Shown here in pieces: positions 55,876 through 64,000 of a DNA stretch of 64,000 nt (the first letter of the stretch is position 1; each line of letters begins with the position of its first letter). Location: contig URDM01000001.1 in the NCBI GenBank assembly GCA_900546575.1, positions 33,113 to 97,112 of the forward strand, given 5' to 3'. This DNA comes from an uncultured Prevotella sp. Lineage in GTDB: Bacteria > Bacteroidota > Bacteroidia > Bacteroidales > Bacteroidaceae. A program made the position numbers and the translations under genes. The notes under the pieces are model-generated. The model saw only the letters and a list, made by a program, of their open reading frames with translations, was not told the DNA's origin and did not search any database.

Positions 55876-56439
55876 ATGCATCCATTAGAGAAATTTGAGT
55901 ATTGCCCCATGTGCGGCAGTCATCACTTTGTAGAGAACAGCAACGCAAGTAAGAAATGCGAGAACTGCGGATTTGAGTTTTTTATGAATCCCAGCTCTGC
56001 CAACGTAGCAATCATCACCAACAGCAAGGGCGAAATACTCGTAGAACGCCGTCGCAACGAACCCGCCAAGGGCACGCTCGACCTGCCAGGAGGATTTGCC
56101 GAATTGGGCGAAACTGCCGAACAGGGCGTTGCACGTGAGGTTATGGAAGAGACAGGACTGAATGTAACGGAGTCGAAATACCTCTTCTCGCTGCCCAACA
56201 TCTACCGCTATAGCCGCATCGACATACACACACTCGACATGTTCTTTGAGTGTAAGGTGGAAGACGAGAGCGTGCTCACAGCCAACGACGACGCTGCTGA
56301 ATGCATGTGGATAGCACCCGACGACATACATACAGAACAGTTCGGACTGCGCAGCGTGCGCTGGGGACTCATCAAATTCCTCGGACGTGAAGAGTGTTTT
56401 TCGCCCGAAAATCGCGAAAATGTGGATAAAAATGTGTAA
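55876..56439 (+). CDS. NUDIX hydrolase with N-terminal zinc ribbon
   Basis: A 187-residue cytoplasmic protein. The N-terminus has a four-cysteine zinc ribbon, CPMC (Cys10, Cys13) and CENC, followed by the Nudix box GGFAELGETAEQGVAREVMEETGL near 73-96 (all Glu ligands present). This layout is that of NudC-like or ADP-ribose-type pyrophosphatases; the SQPWPFPxS signature of NADH pyrophosphatase is absent, so substrate is open. Confidence 0.9.
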   Translation: MHPLEKFEYCPMCGSHHFVENSNASKKCENCGFEFFMNPSSANVAIITNSKGEILVERRRNEPAKGTLDLPGGFAELGETAEQGVAREVMEETGLNVTESKYLFSLPNIYRYSRIDIHTLDMFFECKVEDESVLTANDDAAECMWIAPDDIHTEQFGLRSVRWGLIKFLGREECFSPENRENVDKNV

Positions 56440-56444
56440 GTTTG
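56437..56444 (+). promoter_or_regulatory. -7 element overlapping the NUDIX stop codon
   Basis: TAAGTTTG matches TAnnTTTG; its first three bases are the stop codon of the preceding gene. No clear -33 partner. It would give a 49-nt leader for the gene at 56500. Confidence 0.4.
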
Positions 56445-56499
56445 CAGTCTATTAGTCAATAGACACACATTTTTATATATAGCATAATAACAAAAAACA

Positions 56500-57675
56500 A
56501 TGAAGATAAAACCATTCAACAGCCTCTTCGCCATCGCTTTGGCGGTAGTGGCAGTGCTGGGCATGGCCTCATGCAACGAAAAGAAGTTCCACGTCAACGG
56601 TACTATCGGCAACGCTGCCGACTCAACGCTCTACTTTGAGAATATGAGTCTGAACGGTCCGGTGGTAATCGATTCGGTGAAACTATCGGCCGACGGCACC
56701 TTCGACTTTGACGACAAAGCCCCTACAGCACCCGAGTTCTACCGCCTGCGCATTGCCGGACAAATCATAAACATTGCCATTGACTCTACTGAGACGGTCA
56801 GCATAAAGGCAGAATACCCCGGTATGGCATCGCAGTACGAAGTAAGCGGATCGGAAGAGTGCTCGCGCATCAAGGAGCTTACGCTCATGCAGATGGGACT
56901 GCAGACACAGCTCAACGCCATTGCAAACAATCCGCAGCTCGGAGCCGATGCAGTCAACGACAGCGTGGCACGTGTTGTTGAAGCATACAAGACCCGCGTG
57001 AAGACCGACTACATCTTCAAGGAGCCTATGAAGGCCTCGTCTTACTTCGCATTGTTCCAGACTTTGAATGCAGGCGGACAGTCGGTGCTGATATTCAATC
57101 CCCGTTCGTCAGAGCAGGATGTCAAGGTTTTTGCTGCCGTGGCTACAAGCTGGGACACATTCTATCCTAACGAGGAGCGTGGCGAGAACCTCCATAACAT
57201 CGCCATCGAGGGCATGAAGGACATACGCATAATCAAGAGCAAGCAGGCTCAGGGTGTCATTGCTGCCGACAAGGTGAACACTACGGGCATAATCGACTTC
57301 ACACTGACTGACAACAAGGGTCAGGAGCGCCGCCTGTCGTCGCTTCAGGGCAAGGTTGTGATGCTCGACTTCCACCTCTTTGCGGGCGAAAAGTCATTGC
57401 AGCGCATCATGATGCTGCGCGAACTTTACAACAAGTATCACGCTACCGGACTCGAGATATATCAGGTAAGCGTCGACTCTGACGAGCACTTCTGGAAGAC
57501 TCAGACTGCCGCTCTGCCTTGGATATGCACACGTGCAGACGACGACTCACGCGTACTGCAACTGTATAACGTACAGCAGGTGCCCACCTTCTTCCTGCTC
57601 GACCGCAACTGCAACGTTGTGAAGCGCGATGCACAGATCAAGGACATCGATGCTGAGATTAAAGCGCTGCTTTAA
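56500..57675 (+). CDS. DUF4369/thioredoxin-fold lipoprotein lacking the CxxC motif
   Basis: A 391-residue protein with lipobox LGMASC (Cys24). An N-terminal beta domain like DUF4369 (KKFHVNGTIGNAADSTLYFENM) is followed by a helical middle and a C-terminal AhpC/TSA or TlpA-like fold from about 275 (FTLTDNKGQERRLSSLQGKVVMLDF). At the place of the usual WCxxC it has HLFAGEKS, with no cysteine, while the cis-proline loop QQVPTFFLLD is kept. So it cannot do dithiol exchange and may act as a binding or scaffold protein in the periplasm. Confidence 0.85.
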   Translation: MKIKPFNSLFAIALAVVAVLGMASCNEKKFHVNGTIGNAADSTLYFENMSLNGPVVIDSVKLSADGTFDFDDKAPTAPEFYRLRIAGQIINIAIDSTETVSIKAEYPGMASQYEVSGSEECSRIKELTLMQMGLQTQLNAIANNPQLGADAVNDSVARVVEAYKTRVKTDYIFKEPMKASSYFALFQTLNAGGQSVLIFNPRSSEQDVKVFAAVATSWDTFYPNEERGENLHNIAIEGMKDIRIIKSKQAQGVIAADKVNTTGIIDFTLTDNKGQERRLSSLQGKVVMLDFHLFAGEKSLQRIMMLRELYNKYHATGLEIYQVSVDSDEHFWKTQTAALPWICTRADDDSRVLQLYNVQQVPTFFLLDRNCNVVKRDAQIKDIDAEIKALL

Positions 57676-57701
57676 TTGAGGTTGAGATGGTGTGGTGGTG
57701 C

Positions 57702-57745
57702 AGACAATAAAAGGGGACCGACTTCACAGCCGACCCCCTTTGTCT
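57702..57745 (+). terminator. Terminator-like hairpin
   Basis: AGACA (57702-57706) pairs with TGTCT (57741-57745) and AAAAGGGG (57709-57716) with CCCCCTTT (57734-57741), giving a bulged stem. The following bases are ATTATAC rather than a T-run. About 27 nt after the preceding stop. Confidence 0.45.
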
Positions 57746-57861
57746 ATTATACAATAACATTATGAATTTATAATTTTGGCTATTTTGAAACGTGTGGCGG
57801 CAATGCCATCGGCATCAGCCACTGTAATCATCACGTTGGCAAAGTTACTATAAATTAAAAA

Positions 57862-57897
57862 CTTGCACAATACTCATATATGAGTAAATTTGTGCAA
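57862..57897 (+). promoter_or_regulatory. lemA operon promoter overlapped by a large dyad operator
   Basis: CTTG (57862-57865) and TAAATTTG (57885-57892) are 19 nt apart. The spacer is occupied by TACTCATATATGAGTA (57871-57886), a perfect 16-nt palindrome. It is itself framed by TTGCACAA (57863-57870) and TTGTGCAA (57890-57897), which are inverted copies. A dimeric repressor bound here would cover both promoter elements. Confidence 0.65.
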
Positions 57898-57915
57898 CAA
57901 CTAAATTAAACGAAA

Positions 57916-58512
57916 ATGGAAAAGAAATCGAACAAAAAAGGATGGATCATCGCAGGTGTGGTGATTCTGGTGATAGCCCTCTGGGGCATAAGCGGATATA
58001 ACGGACTGGTGTCGATGGACGAGGAAGTGAACGGCAAGTGGGCTAACGTTGAGACACAGTATCAGCGCCGCTCCGACCTCATACCTAACCTCGTGAGCAC
58101 CGTCAAGGGCTATGCCAAGCACGAGAGCCAGACGCTTGAGGCTGTAATGGCTGCACGCTCGCAAGCCACTCAGGTGAAGATTGACCCCTCTAACTGCACT
58201 CCGCAGCAGCTGGCACAGTATCAGAAGGCGCAGGGCGACGTTACCAATGCCCTGGGCAAGTTGCTCGCCATCACCGAGAACTATCCCGACCTCAAGGCCA
58301 ACCAGAACTTCCTCGAACTGCAATCGCAGCTGGAAGGCACCGAAAACCGCATCAACGTGGCACGCAAAGACTTCAACGATGCTGCCAAGGAATACAACGT
58401 GGCTATACGCCGATTCCCCAAAAGCCTGATTGCAGGCATGTGCGGTTTTAACAAGAAGAACTACTTCGAGGCAGAGGCTGGAGCCGACAAGGCTCCTAAA
58501 GTGGAGTTCTAA
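57916..58512 (+). CDS. lemA: LemA family protein
   Basis: A 198-residue protein with one N-terminal membrane helix (WIIAGVVILVIALWGISGY) and a four-helix bundle facing the periplasm. Conserved LemA phrases are present: NVETQYQRRSDLIPNLVSTVKGYAKHE and LLAITENYPDLKANQNFLELQSQLEGTENRI. Its function is poorly known; pairing with a TPM-domain protein is widespread and suggests a joint role at the envelope. The partner starts 3 nt after the stop. Confidence 0.93.
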   Translation: MEKKSNKKGWIIAGVVILVIALWGISGYNGLVSMDEEVNGKWANVETQYQRRSDLIPNLVSTVKGYAKHESQTLEAVMAARSQATQVKIDPSNCTPQQLAQYQKAQGDVTNALGKLLAITENYPDLKANQNFLELQSQLEGTENRINVARKDFNDAAKEYNVAIRRFPKSLIAGMCGFNKKNYFEAEAGADKAPKVEF

Positions 58513-58515
58513 ACA

Positions 58516-59487
58516 ATGAACATCGTTAACTTTCTATCCCCGTCCATTAAAGGATGGGGCAAGGGAGCGGGGCTTCTTATCGCAGCCCTGCTCTTTGTCT
58601 TTACGGCAACTGCTGCCGCAGAGACCAAGCAATACACCATCGACGACGTGCCCAACGTGCGCCTCAGCGACGTGCGCCAGTATGTGACCGACCCTTCAGC
58701 CATTCTCTCTGCTACAGCACGCGACTCTATCAACGCCATACTCGGACGCTTGGAGAAGAGCACGGGCATTGAGACTGCCGTGATAATGCTGCCAAGCATA
58801 GGCGACGAAGACATCTTTGACTTTGGCCACGAACTGTTCCGCAAGTGGGGAATAGGCAAGAAGAAGAGCGACAACGGACTGCTCATCCTCTTCGTAAAGG
58901 ACCAGAAGAAGGTGAGGTTTACTACCGGTTATGGCATAGAAGGCACTATGACCGACGCCATGTCGAAGCGCATCCAGACCACCTTAATGATACCACGCTT
59001 CAGAAAAGGCAACTGGGATGGCGGTATGGTGAGCGGCGTCCGTGCCGTGGCGAAGACTCTCGACGGCTCGATGCAGGCAGAAGAGGACAGCGGCGAGGAC
59101 GACTTATCGGATATCCTGATTGCACTCGTGTTCATAGTAGGAACTATGCTGATATTCATTTATGCTATGGGCTCGCAACAACGCTGTCCGAAATGCAAGA
59201 AACGCAGTGCCCTGCGCAAGGTGAGGGAGCAGCATCTGGTGGTGAGGAACAAGAACGGACGCATCATACGACGCATTCTGCGCACCACATACGTATGCAA
59301 ACACTGCGGCAACACCGTAACTAAGGACACCGACGAGAACAATCACGGTAGCGCTATGGCTACTGGTGCCATGCTCGGTTCGATGCTGGGCGGTGGCAAT
59401 AGAGGCAGCGGATTCGGTGGCGGCAGCTTCGGTGGCAACTTCGGCGGAGGCTCAACGGGTGGTGGCGGAGCAACATCGGGATGGTAA
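58516..59487 (+). CDS. TPM-domain protein (YgcG family) with zinc ribbon and Gly-rich tail
   Basis: A 323-residue membrane protein. An N-terminal signal or anchor (GLLIAALLFVFTATAAAE) precedes the TPM domain at about 45-185 (YVTDPSAILSATARDSINAILGRLE, FTTGYGIEGTMTDAMSKRI). A membrane helix lies near 200-217 (ILIALVFIVGTMLIFIYAM), then a cytoplasmic CPKC (221-224) and CKHC pair that form a zinc ribbon, and a Gly/Ser-rich tail ending GATSGW. The Gly-rich end with a terminal aromatic is typical of the family. Coupled to lemA by 3 nt. Confidence 0.9.
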   Translation: MNIVNFLSPSIKGWGKGAGLLIAALLFVFTATAAAETKQYTIDDVPNVRLSDVRQYVTDPSAILSATARDSINAILGRLEKSTGIETAVIMLPSIGDEDIFDFGHELFRKWGIGKKKSDNGLLILFVKDQKKVRFTTGYGIEGTMTDAMSKRIQTTLMIPRFRKGNWDGGMVSGVRAVAKTLDGSMQAEEDSGEDDLSDILIALVFIVGTMLIFIYAMGSQQRCPKCKKRSALRKVREQHLVVRNKNGRIIRRILRTTYVCKHCGNTVTKDTDENNHGSAMATGAMLGSMLGGGNRGSGFGGGSFGGNFGGGSTGGGGATSGW

Positions 59488-59490
59488 CAG

Positions 59491-59594
59491 AATGTGGAAT
59501 TAGGAATGTGGAATGTTGAATTGTCGGCTTCGCCGATTAGGAATTGATGAATTAGGAATTCAATACTCAAAATTCAAAACTCAAAATTCGAACT
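59491..59594 (+). repeat. Low-complexity AATTAGGAATT / CAAAATTC leader repeat before aroQ
   Basis: GGAATTAGGAATGTGG-type units, a small hairpin TCGGC-ttc-GCCGA (59524-59536), then AATTAGGAATT and CTCAAAATTCAAAA units ending 5 nt before the aroQ start. Partly inverted with respect to itself. Confidence 0.7.
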
Positions 59595-60014
59595 ATGAAA
59601 ATACAAATCATAAATGGTCCCAACCTCAATCTGTTGGGAACACGCGAACCCGGAATATACGGAAGCAGCACTTTCGAGGCTTATCTCGACTCATTGCGCA
59701 AGCAGTATCCTGACGTTCAGATAGACTATTATCAGAGTAATATAGAGGGATGCCTCATCGACAAGATGCAGGAAGTGGGTTTCTCGGCAGACGGAATAAT
59801 CCTCAATGCCGGAGCATACACCCACACCAGCATAGCATTGCAGGACTGCATACGCTCGCTTAAGAGTCCTGTCATCGAGGTACACATAAGCAATGTGCAC
59901 AAACGCGAGGAGTTCCGACACAAGTCAATGATTTCCTGCGCCTGCCTGGGCGTAATATGCGGATTCGGAATGGACTCTTATCGTCTGGCACTCGAAGCAA
60001 TCAAAGCACTATGA
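59595..60014 (+). CDS. aroQ: Type II 3-dehydroquinate dehydratase
   Basis: Third step of the shikimate pathway. The 139 residues match the dodecameric type II enzyme, with NGPNLNLLGTREPGIYG (Arg17 and Tyr22 as active-site residues), NAGAYTHTS and IEVHISN (His97, general acid). The stop overlaps the start of the methyltransferase gene by 4 nt (ATGA), so the two are translationally coupled. Confidence 0.96.
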   Translation: MKIQIINGPNLNLLGTREPGIYGSSTFEAYLDSLRKQYPDVQIDYYQSNIEGCLIDKMQEVGFSADGIILNAGAYTHTSIALQDCIRSLKSPVIEVHISNVHKREEFRHKSMISCACLGVICGFGMDSYRLALEAIKAL

Positions 60015-60646
60015 CTGAAGATATAGAGAAGTATGTACTCGCCCACTCCGAACCCGAGGGCGACTATCTGTACCGCCTCTACCGCGCCACCAACATCCAT
60101 ACCATACACGGACGCATGGCGTCGGGACATCTGCAAGGACGCTTGCTGAAGATGCTCGTGAGCATGATACGCCCCAAGAACATTCTTGAGGTGGGCACCT
60201 TCTCGGGCTATAGCGCCATCTGCATGGCTGAAGGATTGGACGAAGGAGGCAAGGTGTGGACGTTTGAGATAAACGACGAGATGGAAGACTTCACCCGTCC
60301 GTGGATTGAAAACTCGCCCGTTGCAGACAAGATAGACTTCCGTATAGGCGACGCCAACATTGAAGCGCCTAAGCTTGGCGTGACGTTCGACCTCGCTTTT
60401 GTCGACGGCGACAAGCGTACGTATGTCGAGACTTACGAGATGGTACTCAGCATACTGCGCCCCGGCGGATATATCATTGCCGACAACACACTGTGGGACG
60501 GCCATGTCACCGACCCGGCTTACGACCACGACCATCAGACACAAGGCATCAGACAATTCAACGACCACGTTGCTGCCGACAACCGTGTTGAGCAAGTCAT
60601 CGTGCCGTTGCGCGACGGACTGACGCTGATTAGAAAAAAGGATTAA
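60011..60646 (+). CDS. SAM-dependent O-methyltransferase (class I, catechol-type)
   Basis: Start set at ATG 60011, overlapping the aroQ stop; the frame extends further upstream but inside aroQ. The 211-residue protein has the SAM motif ILEVGTFSGYSAI at 58-70, metal and substrate motif FDLAFVDGDKRTYVETY, and IIADNTLWDGHV, all typical of methyltransferase family 3 (caffeoyl-CoA/catechol type, metal dependent). Substrate unknown; the aroQ overlap is conserved-looking but gives no clear pathway link. Confidence 0.93.
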   Translation: MTEDIEKYVLAHSEPEGDYLYRLYRATNIHTIHGRMASGHLQGRLLKMLVSMIRPKNILEVGTFSGYSAICMAEGLDEGGKVWTFEINDEMEDFTRPWIENSPVADKIDFRIGDANIEAPKLGVTFDLAFVDGDKRTYVETYEMVLSILRPGGYIIADNTLWDGHVTDPAYDHDHQTQGIRQFNDHVAADNRVEQVIVPLRDGLTLIRKKD

Positions 60647-60685
60647 AGACATTAAAGGCTTACAAAAGAACCACTACTATATTAT

Positions 60686-63319
60686 ATGGCTCAGAAAAAG
60701 AATGACGACGGACTGACACCTATGATGCGACAGTTCTACACGTTCAAGAACGAGCATCCCGATGCACTCCTGCTCTTCCGCTGTGGCGACTTCTACGAGA
60801 CTTATTCGAGCGATGCCGTTGAAGCGGCTAAGATTCTCGGCATCACTCTGACTCGACGCTCCAACGGAAAGAACCCTTCAAGCGCAGCAATGGAGATGGC
60901 AGGATTTCCTCACCACGCTCTCGACACTTATCTGCCAAAGCTCATCAGGGCTGGCAAACGTGTGGCTATATGCGACCAACTGGAAGACCCTAAGCTCACA
61001 AAGACGCTCGTGAAGCGTGGCATAACCGAACTTGTCACGCCCGGAGTGGCTATGAGCGACAACGTGCTCAACTATAAGGAGAACAACTTCCTTGCTGCCG
61101 TGTTCATGACAAAGGCGCAGTGTGGCGTGGCTTTTCTCGATATCTCTACCGGCGAATTCCTCACTGGCGAGGGCACTTTCGACTATGTTGAGAAGTTGCT
61201 TGCGTCGTTCCAGCCTAAGGAGGTGCTGCACGACCGGCAGATGAAGGCGCAGTTTGAGGAGCATTTCGGCAACCGTTGGTGTACATTCCAGCTCGACGAC
61301 TGGATGCTTACGGAGCAAAGTTCACGACAGAAGTTGCTGAAACATTTCGGAACGAAGTCGCTCAAGGGTTTCGGCGTAGAACATCTGAAGCTCGGAGTGA
61401 TTGCTGCCGGTGCCATATTGCAGTATCTTGAAATGACGCAGCACACCCACTTGGGACACATTACATCGCTGCGCCGAATTGAAGAGGACCGCTATGTCAG
61501 ACTCGACAAATTCACCATACGCTCCCTGGAACTTCTGCAGTCGATGCAGGACGACGGCGTTTCGCTGCTCGATGTTATCGACCGCACCACGACAGCAATG
61601 GGTGCTCGCATGCTGAAACGCTGGACTGTGTTCCCGCTTATGGACGTTGCGTCTATCAACAAGCGCCTGGATGTGGTGGAGACATTCTTCCGTAAGCCCG
61701 ATTTCCGACAGACTATTGACGACAATCTGCATCGTATCGGCGACATGGAGCGCATCATATCCAAGGTGGCTGTGGGACGAGTGTCGCCACGCGAGGTTGT
61801 ACAACTGAAGCTGGCATTGCAAGCCATCATCCCGATAAAGACCGCTTGCCTATACAGCGACAATGAAGAGATACGCTCAATAGGCGAACGTCTGAACCTA
61901 TGCGAATCGCTTCGCGAACGCATTGAGCGTGAAATACAGCCCGATCCGCCTCAGCTCATCAACAAGGGCGACGTTATTGCAGCCGGATTCTCGCCCGAAC
62001 TCGACGAACTGCGGTCGATTTCGCGCGGAGGAAGAGACTATCTGCTGCGCATTCAGGAAGACGAAGCGCAGAAAACGGGCATTCAGTCGCTTAAGGTGGG
62101 ATATAACAACGTGTTCGGATACTATCTTGAGGTGCGCAATACGTATAAGGACCAGGTGCCACAGGAGTGGATACGCAAGCAGACTCTTGCCAATGCCGAG
62201 CGCTACATAACCCAGGAACTCAAGGAATATGAGGAGAAGATAATGGGAGCCGACGAGAAAATACTCGCCTTAGAAACCCGTCTCTTCACCGAACTCGTCA
62301 CCGACATGGCTGAGTTCATCCCACAGATACAGATCAACGCCAACATCATTGCACGCCTCGACTGCCTCCTCTCGTTTGCAAAGGCAGCCGAAGAGCACCG
62401 CTATGTGCGCCCCGTTGTGGCTGACGACTATGTACTTCAGATTAAGTCAGGACGTCATCCCGTGATAGAAACGCAGCTGCCTATGGGCGAGGAATATGTG
62501 CCCAACGACATCGAACTGGACACCGAACAGCAGCAGATAATGATTATTACGGGTCCGAACATGGCGGGTAAGTCGGCTCTGTTGCGCCAGACTGCGCTCA
62601 TAACGCTTATGGCTCAGATGGGATGTTTTGTCCCTGCAGAGGCTGCACGCATTGGTCTTGTCGACAAGATATTCACCCGTGTGGGTGCATCAGACAACAT
62701 CTCATTGGGTGAATCGACCTTTATGGTGGAGATGACGGAGGCATCAGACATTCTCAACAACGTCACACCACGCTCGCTCGTGCTCTTCGACGAGCTTGGA
62801 CGAGGCACTTCTACCTACGACGGCATTTCCATAGCGTGGGCTATAGTGGAATATCTGCACGAGCATAAGGGTGCGCAGGCACGCACACTCTTCGCCACCC
62901 ACTATCACGAACTGAACGAAATGGAGAAGAACTTCAGCCGTATCAAGAACTATAACGTCAGCGTGAAGGAGCTGAACGGCAAGGTTATTTTCCTGCGCAA
63001 GCTGATGCGAGGCGGTTCGGAACACTCGTTCGGTATTCATGTGGCTGAGATTGCAGGTATGCCGAAGTCGATTGTCAACCGTGCCAACACCATTCTGAAG
63101 CAATTGGAGGCTGACAACGCAAGCGTTGGAGTTGAGTCGCGACAGAATATCGGTTCGTCGTCTGCAGCAGGTATGCAACTCTCGTTCTTCCAACTCGACG
63201 ACCCCGTGCTCTGTCAGATACGCGACGAGATTCTCGGTCTTGACATTAACAACCTCACTCCGGTTGAAGCCTTAAACAAGCTGAATGAGGTGAAGAAGAT
63301 AATAACGGGACGGTCGTAA
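60686..63319 (+). CDS. mutS: DNA mismatch repair protein MutS
   Basis: Mismatch-recognising ATPase of 877 residues. The mismatch-contacting F-x-E motif is Phe36-Tyr-Glu38 in GDFYETY. Domains follow the usual order: mismatch binding, connector, lever and clamp ([22 protein letters not shown]), then the ABC ATPase with Walker [10 protein letters not shown] (Lys629), [14 protein letters not shown] and ATHYHEL. Full length. The start is 39 nt after the methyltransferase stop, so it may be co-transcribed. Confidence 0.97.
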   Translation: MAQKKNDDGLTPMMRQFYTFKNEHPDALLLFRCGDFYETYSSDAVEAAKILGITLTRRSNGKNPSSAAMEMAGFPHHALDTYLPKLIRAGKRVAICDQLEDPKLTKTLVKRGITELVTPGVAMSDNVLNYKENNFLAAVFMTKAQCGVAFLDISTGEFLTGEGTFDYVEKLLASFQPKEVLHDRQMKAQFEEHFGNRWCTFQLDDWMLTEQSSRQKLLKHFGTKSLKGFGVEHLKLGVIAAGAILQYLEMTQHTHLGHITSLRRIEEDRYVRLDKFTIRSLELLQSMQDDGVSLLDVIDRTTTAMGARMLKRWTVFPLMDVASINKRLDVVETFFRKPDFRQTIDDNLHRIGDMERIISKVAVGRVSPREVVQLKLALQAIIPIKTACLYSDNEEIRSIGERLNLCESLRERIEREIQPDPPQLINKGDVIAAGFSPELDELRSISRGGRDYLLRIQEDEAQKTGIQSLKVGYNNVFGYYLEVRNTYKDQVPQEWIRKQTLANAERYITQELKEYEEKIMGADEKILALETRLFTELVTDMAEFIPQIQINANIIARLDCLLSFAKAAEEHRYVRPVVADDYVLQIKSGRHPVIETQLPMGEEYVPNDIELDTEQQQIMIITGPNMAGKSALLRQTALITLMAQMGCFVPAEAARIGLVDKIFTRVGASDNISLGESTFMVEMTEASDILNNVTPRSLVLFDELGRGTSTYDGISIAWAIVEYLHEHKGAQARTLFATHYHELNEMEKNFSRIKNYNVSVKELNGKVIFLRKLMRGGSEHSFGIHVAEIAGMPKSIVNRANTILKQLEADNASVGVESRQNIGSSSAAGMQLSFFQLDDPVLCQIRDEILGLDINNLTPVEALNKLNEVKKIITGRS

Positions 63320-63358
63320 TCAATAAGGATTGAAGGCAGAATATATAAGGATAAAAGT

Positions 63359-63480
63359 ATATTAATGATACTTGCACATGTATATTAATGATACTTGCAA
63401 AATGAATACGTCTTACTTTGCCTTTGAATACGTTTTACTTTGCCGATGAATACGTATTACTTTGCCGATGAATACGTATT
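63359..63480 (+). repeat. 22-nt-period array of GAATACGTATT palindromes after mutS
   Basis: GAATACGT begins at 63404, 63426, 63448 and 63470, exactly 22 nt apart, with TTACTTTGCCGAT between; two units hold the perfect palindrome AATACGTATT. Before it, TATTAATGATACTTGCA occurs twice with a 23-nt step (about 63359-63399). It lies in the 681-nt gene-free end of the window. Confidence 0.9.
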
Positions 63481-63510
63481 GCTTCCGAAAGCATGCTTCA
63501 ACAGATGTCA

Positions 63511-63780
63511 GTTATACGGGCTGAATGCAACAAATGTAGGAGGATAGCGTGCTAAAAGTCTAAGCAGCACGCCCCGAAGGGGCAGAAGCACATAGCCCAG
63601 AGCACCGCCCTGGGTGTACGGATGATAGTAGCCCAAACGCCCTGTAAGGGCAAAAGCATTGATAATTAACGCTTTTGCCCTTACAGGGCGCATTGGTTTT
63701 TGCGATACTTTTACCCAGGGCGGTGCCCTGGGCTATGAGCTTATTGGGCTTTCAGCCCGCGTTGTTTGACTTTTGATACA
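63511..63780 (+). repeat. Composite palindromic element without transposase
   Basis: In order: CGGGCTGAATGC remnant; TGTAGGAGG border; GCCCC-gaa-GGGGC (63571-63583); CCCAGAGC...GCCCTGGG (63596-63614); central inverted repeat with 24-nt arms 63637-63660 and 63668-63691; CCCAGGGC-ggt-GCCCTGGG (63714-63732); GGGCT-ttc-AGCCC (63746-63758). This is the order found on both sides of the transposase at 31676-32131, with about 22 nt in place of the gene. Confidence 0.88.
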
Positions 63781-63819
63781 CCCTCTAATCAGCCTTCATT
63801 TTCAGTTGATAGAGTGAAG

Positions 63820-63924
63820 GGTGAAGTCAAATGTCAATTATACGGGCTGAAAGCCCAATGTTTCCATAGCCCAGGGCAGCGCCCTGGGTACATAGCATTC
63901 AATAAACATTGCGCCCTGTAAGGT
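63820..63924 (-). repeat. Truncated, inverted copy of the composite element
   Basis: GGGCT-gaa-AGCCC (63844-63856), CCCAGGGC-agc-GCCCTGGG (63870-63888) and the first 13 bases of the central repeat, GCGCCCTGTAAGG (63911-63923), after which the match stops. Reverse-complemented it matches 32190-32235, including the GTATAATTGA tail. From 63925 to the window end I see no gene. Confidence 0.85.
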
Positions 63925-64000
63925 AGGGTGTTCAAAATTTAGATATAAATCTGACATAAAAAGTGCAAGAATTCAGCTCGTTAAGTTGCTGACATTTAAC

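Noticed and set aside
63508..63693. Open frames over the palindromic elements here and at 31420-31608
   Set aside because: Both give similar peptides only because they read the same dispersed repeat; no start context or family match.

Overview
The window comes from a Bacteroidales genome, most likely Prevotella or a close relative (Prevotellaceae). Evidence: Bacteroidetes-type promoters (TTTG about 20 nt before TAnnTTTG) precede many genes, strong Shine-Dalgarno sites are scarce, and the gene content is typical: a SusC/SusD locus with its own ECF sigma factor and FecR anti-sigma factor, an Mfa-type (type V) fimbrial operon, a C-terminal type IX secretion sorting domain, and a PafA phosphatase. 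Family assignments are from reading the protein sequences; no database search was run.

Layout. (1) 1-13893, plus strand: most of a division and cell wall (dcw) cluster, ftsI(partial)-murE-mraY-murD-ftsW-murG-murC-ftsQ-ftsA-ftsZ. It makes the cytoplasmic peptidoglycan precursors, lipid I and lipid II, and the divisome. (2) 13926-17294: recO facing ftsZ, then tRNA-Glu, rpsT and gyrB. (3) 17488-28612: an orphan secreted protein resembling the N-terminal part of alpha-L-rhamnosidases. It faces a minus-strand polysaccharide utilisation locus: ECF sigma, FecR, SusC with an STN signalling domain, SusD, a GH18 endoglycosidase and two surface glycan-binding lipoproteins. The last lipoprotein gene is cut by an in-frame TAG. 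The set resembles loci for releasing N-glycans from host glycoproteins. (4) 28694-33783: pckA, upp, a solo IS200-like HUH transposase (RAYT-like) embedded in palindromic repeats, and pafA. (5) 34140-37692: a WG-repeat-like protein, ribD and an SF1 helicase. (6) 37821-52464: a membrane-bound AraC-type regulator followed by a fimbrial operon: DUF3575 barrel, DUF3868/OmpA-like protein, Mfa1-like pilin, Mfa2-like anchor, two fimbrillin-like lipoproteins and a 1770-residue secreted protein with a type IX sorting signal, probably a tip or surface adhesin. (7) 53368-63319: M15 peptidase, GT9 glycosyltransferase and an esterase, NUDIX hydrolase, a cysteine-less thioredoxin-fold lipoprotein, lemA-TPM pair, aroQ, O-methyltransferase, mutS.

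The non-coding DNA is unusually structured. Four intergenic arrays repeat a short palindrome with an exact 21 or 22 nt period (18479, 33893, 52764, 63404). Two of them are the same family in opposite orientation and flank the fimbrial region. Composite palindromic elements matching those around the transposase recur without a transposase at the end of the window, and a 149-bp MITE-like element at 52944-53092 shares border modules with them. Low-complexity leader repeats sit directly before the start codons of mraY, aroQ and the gene at 17488. A dyad fills the core promoter of the lemA operon.
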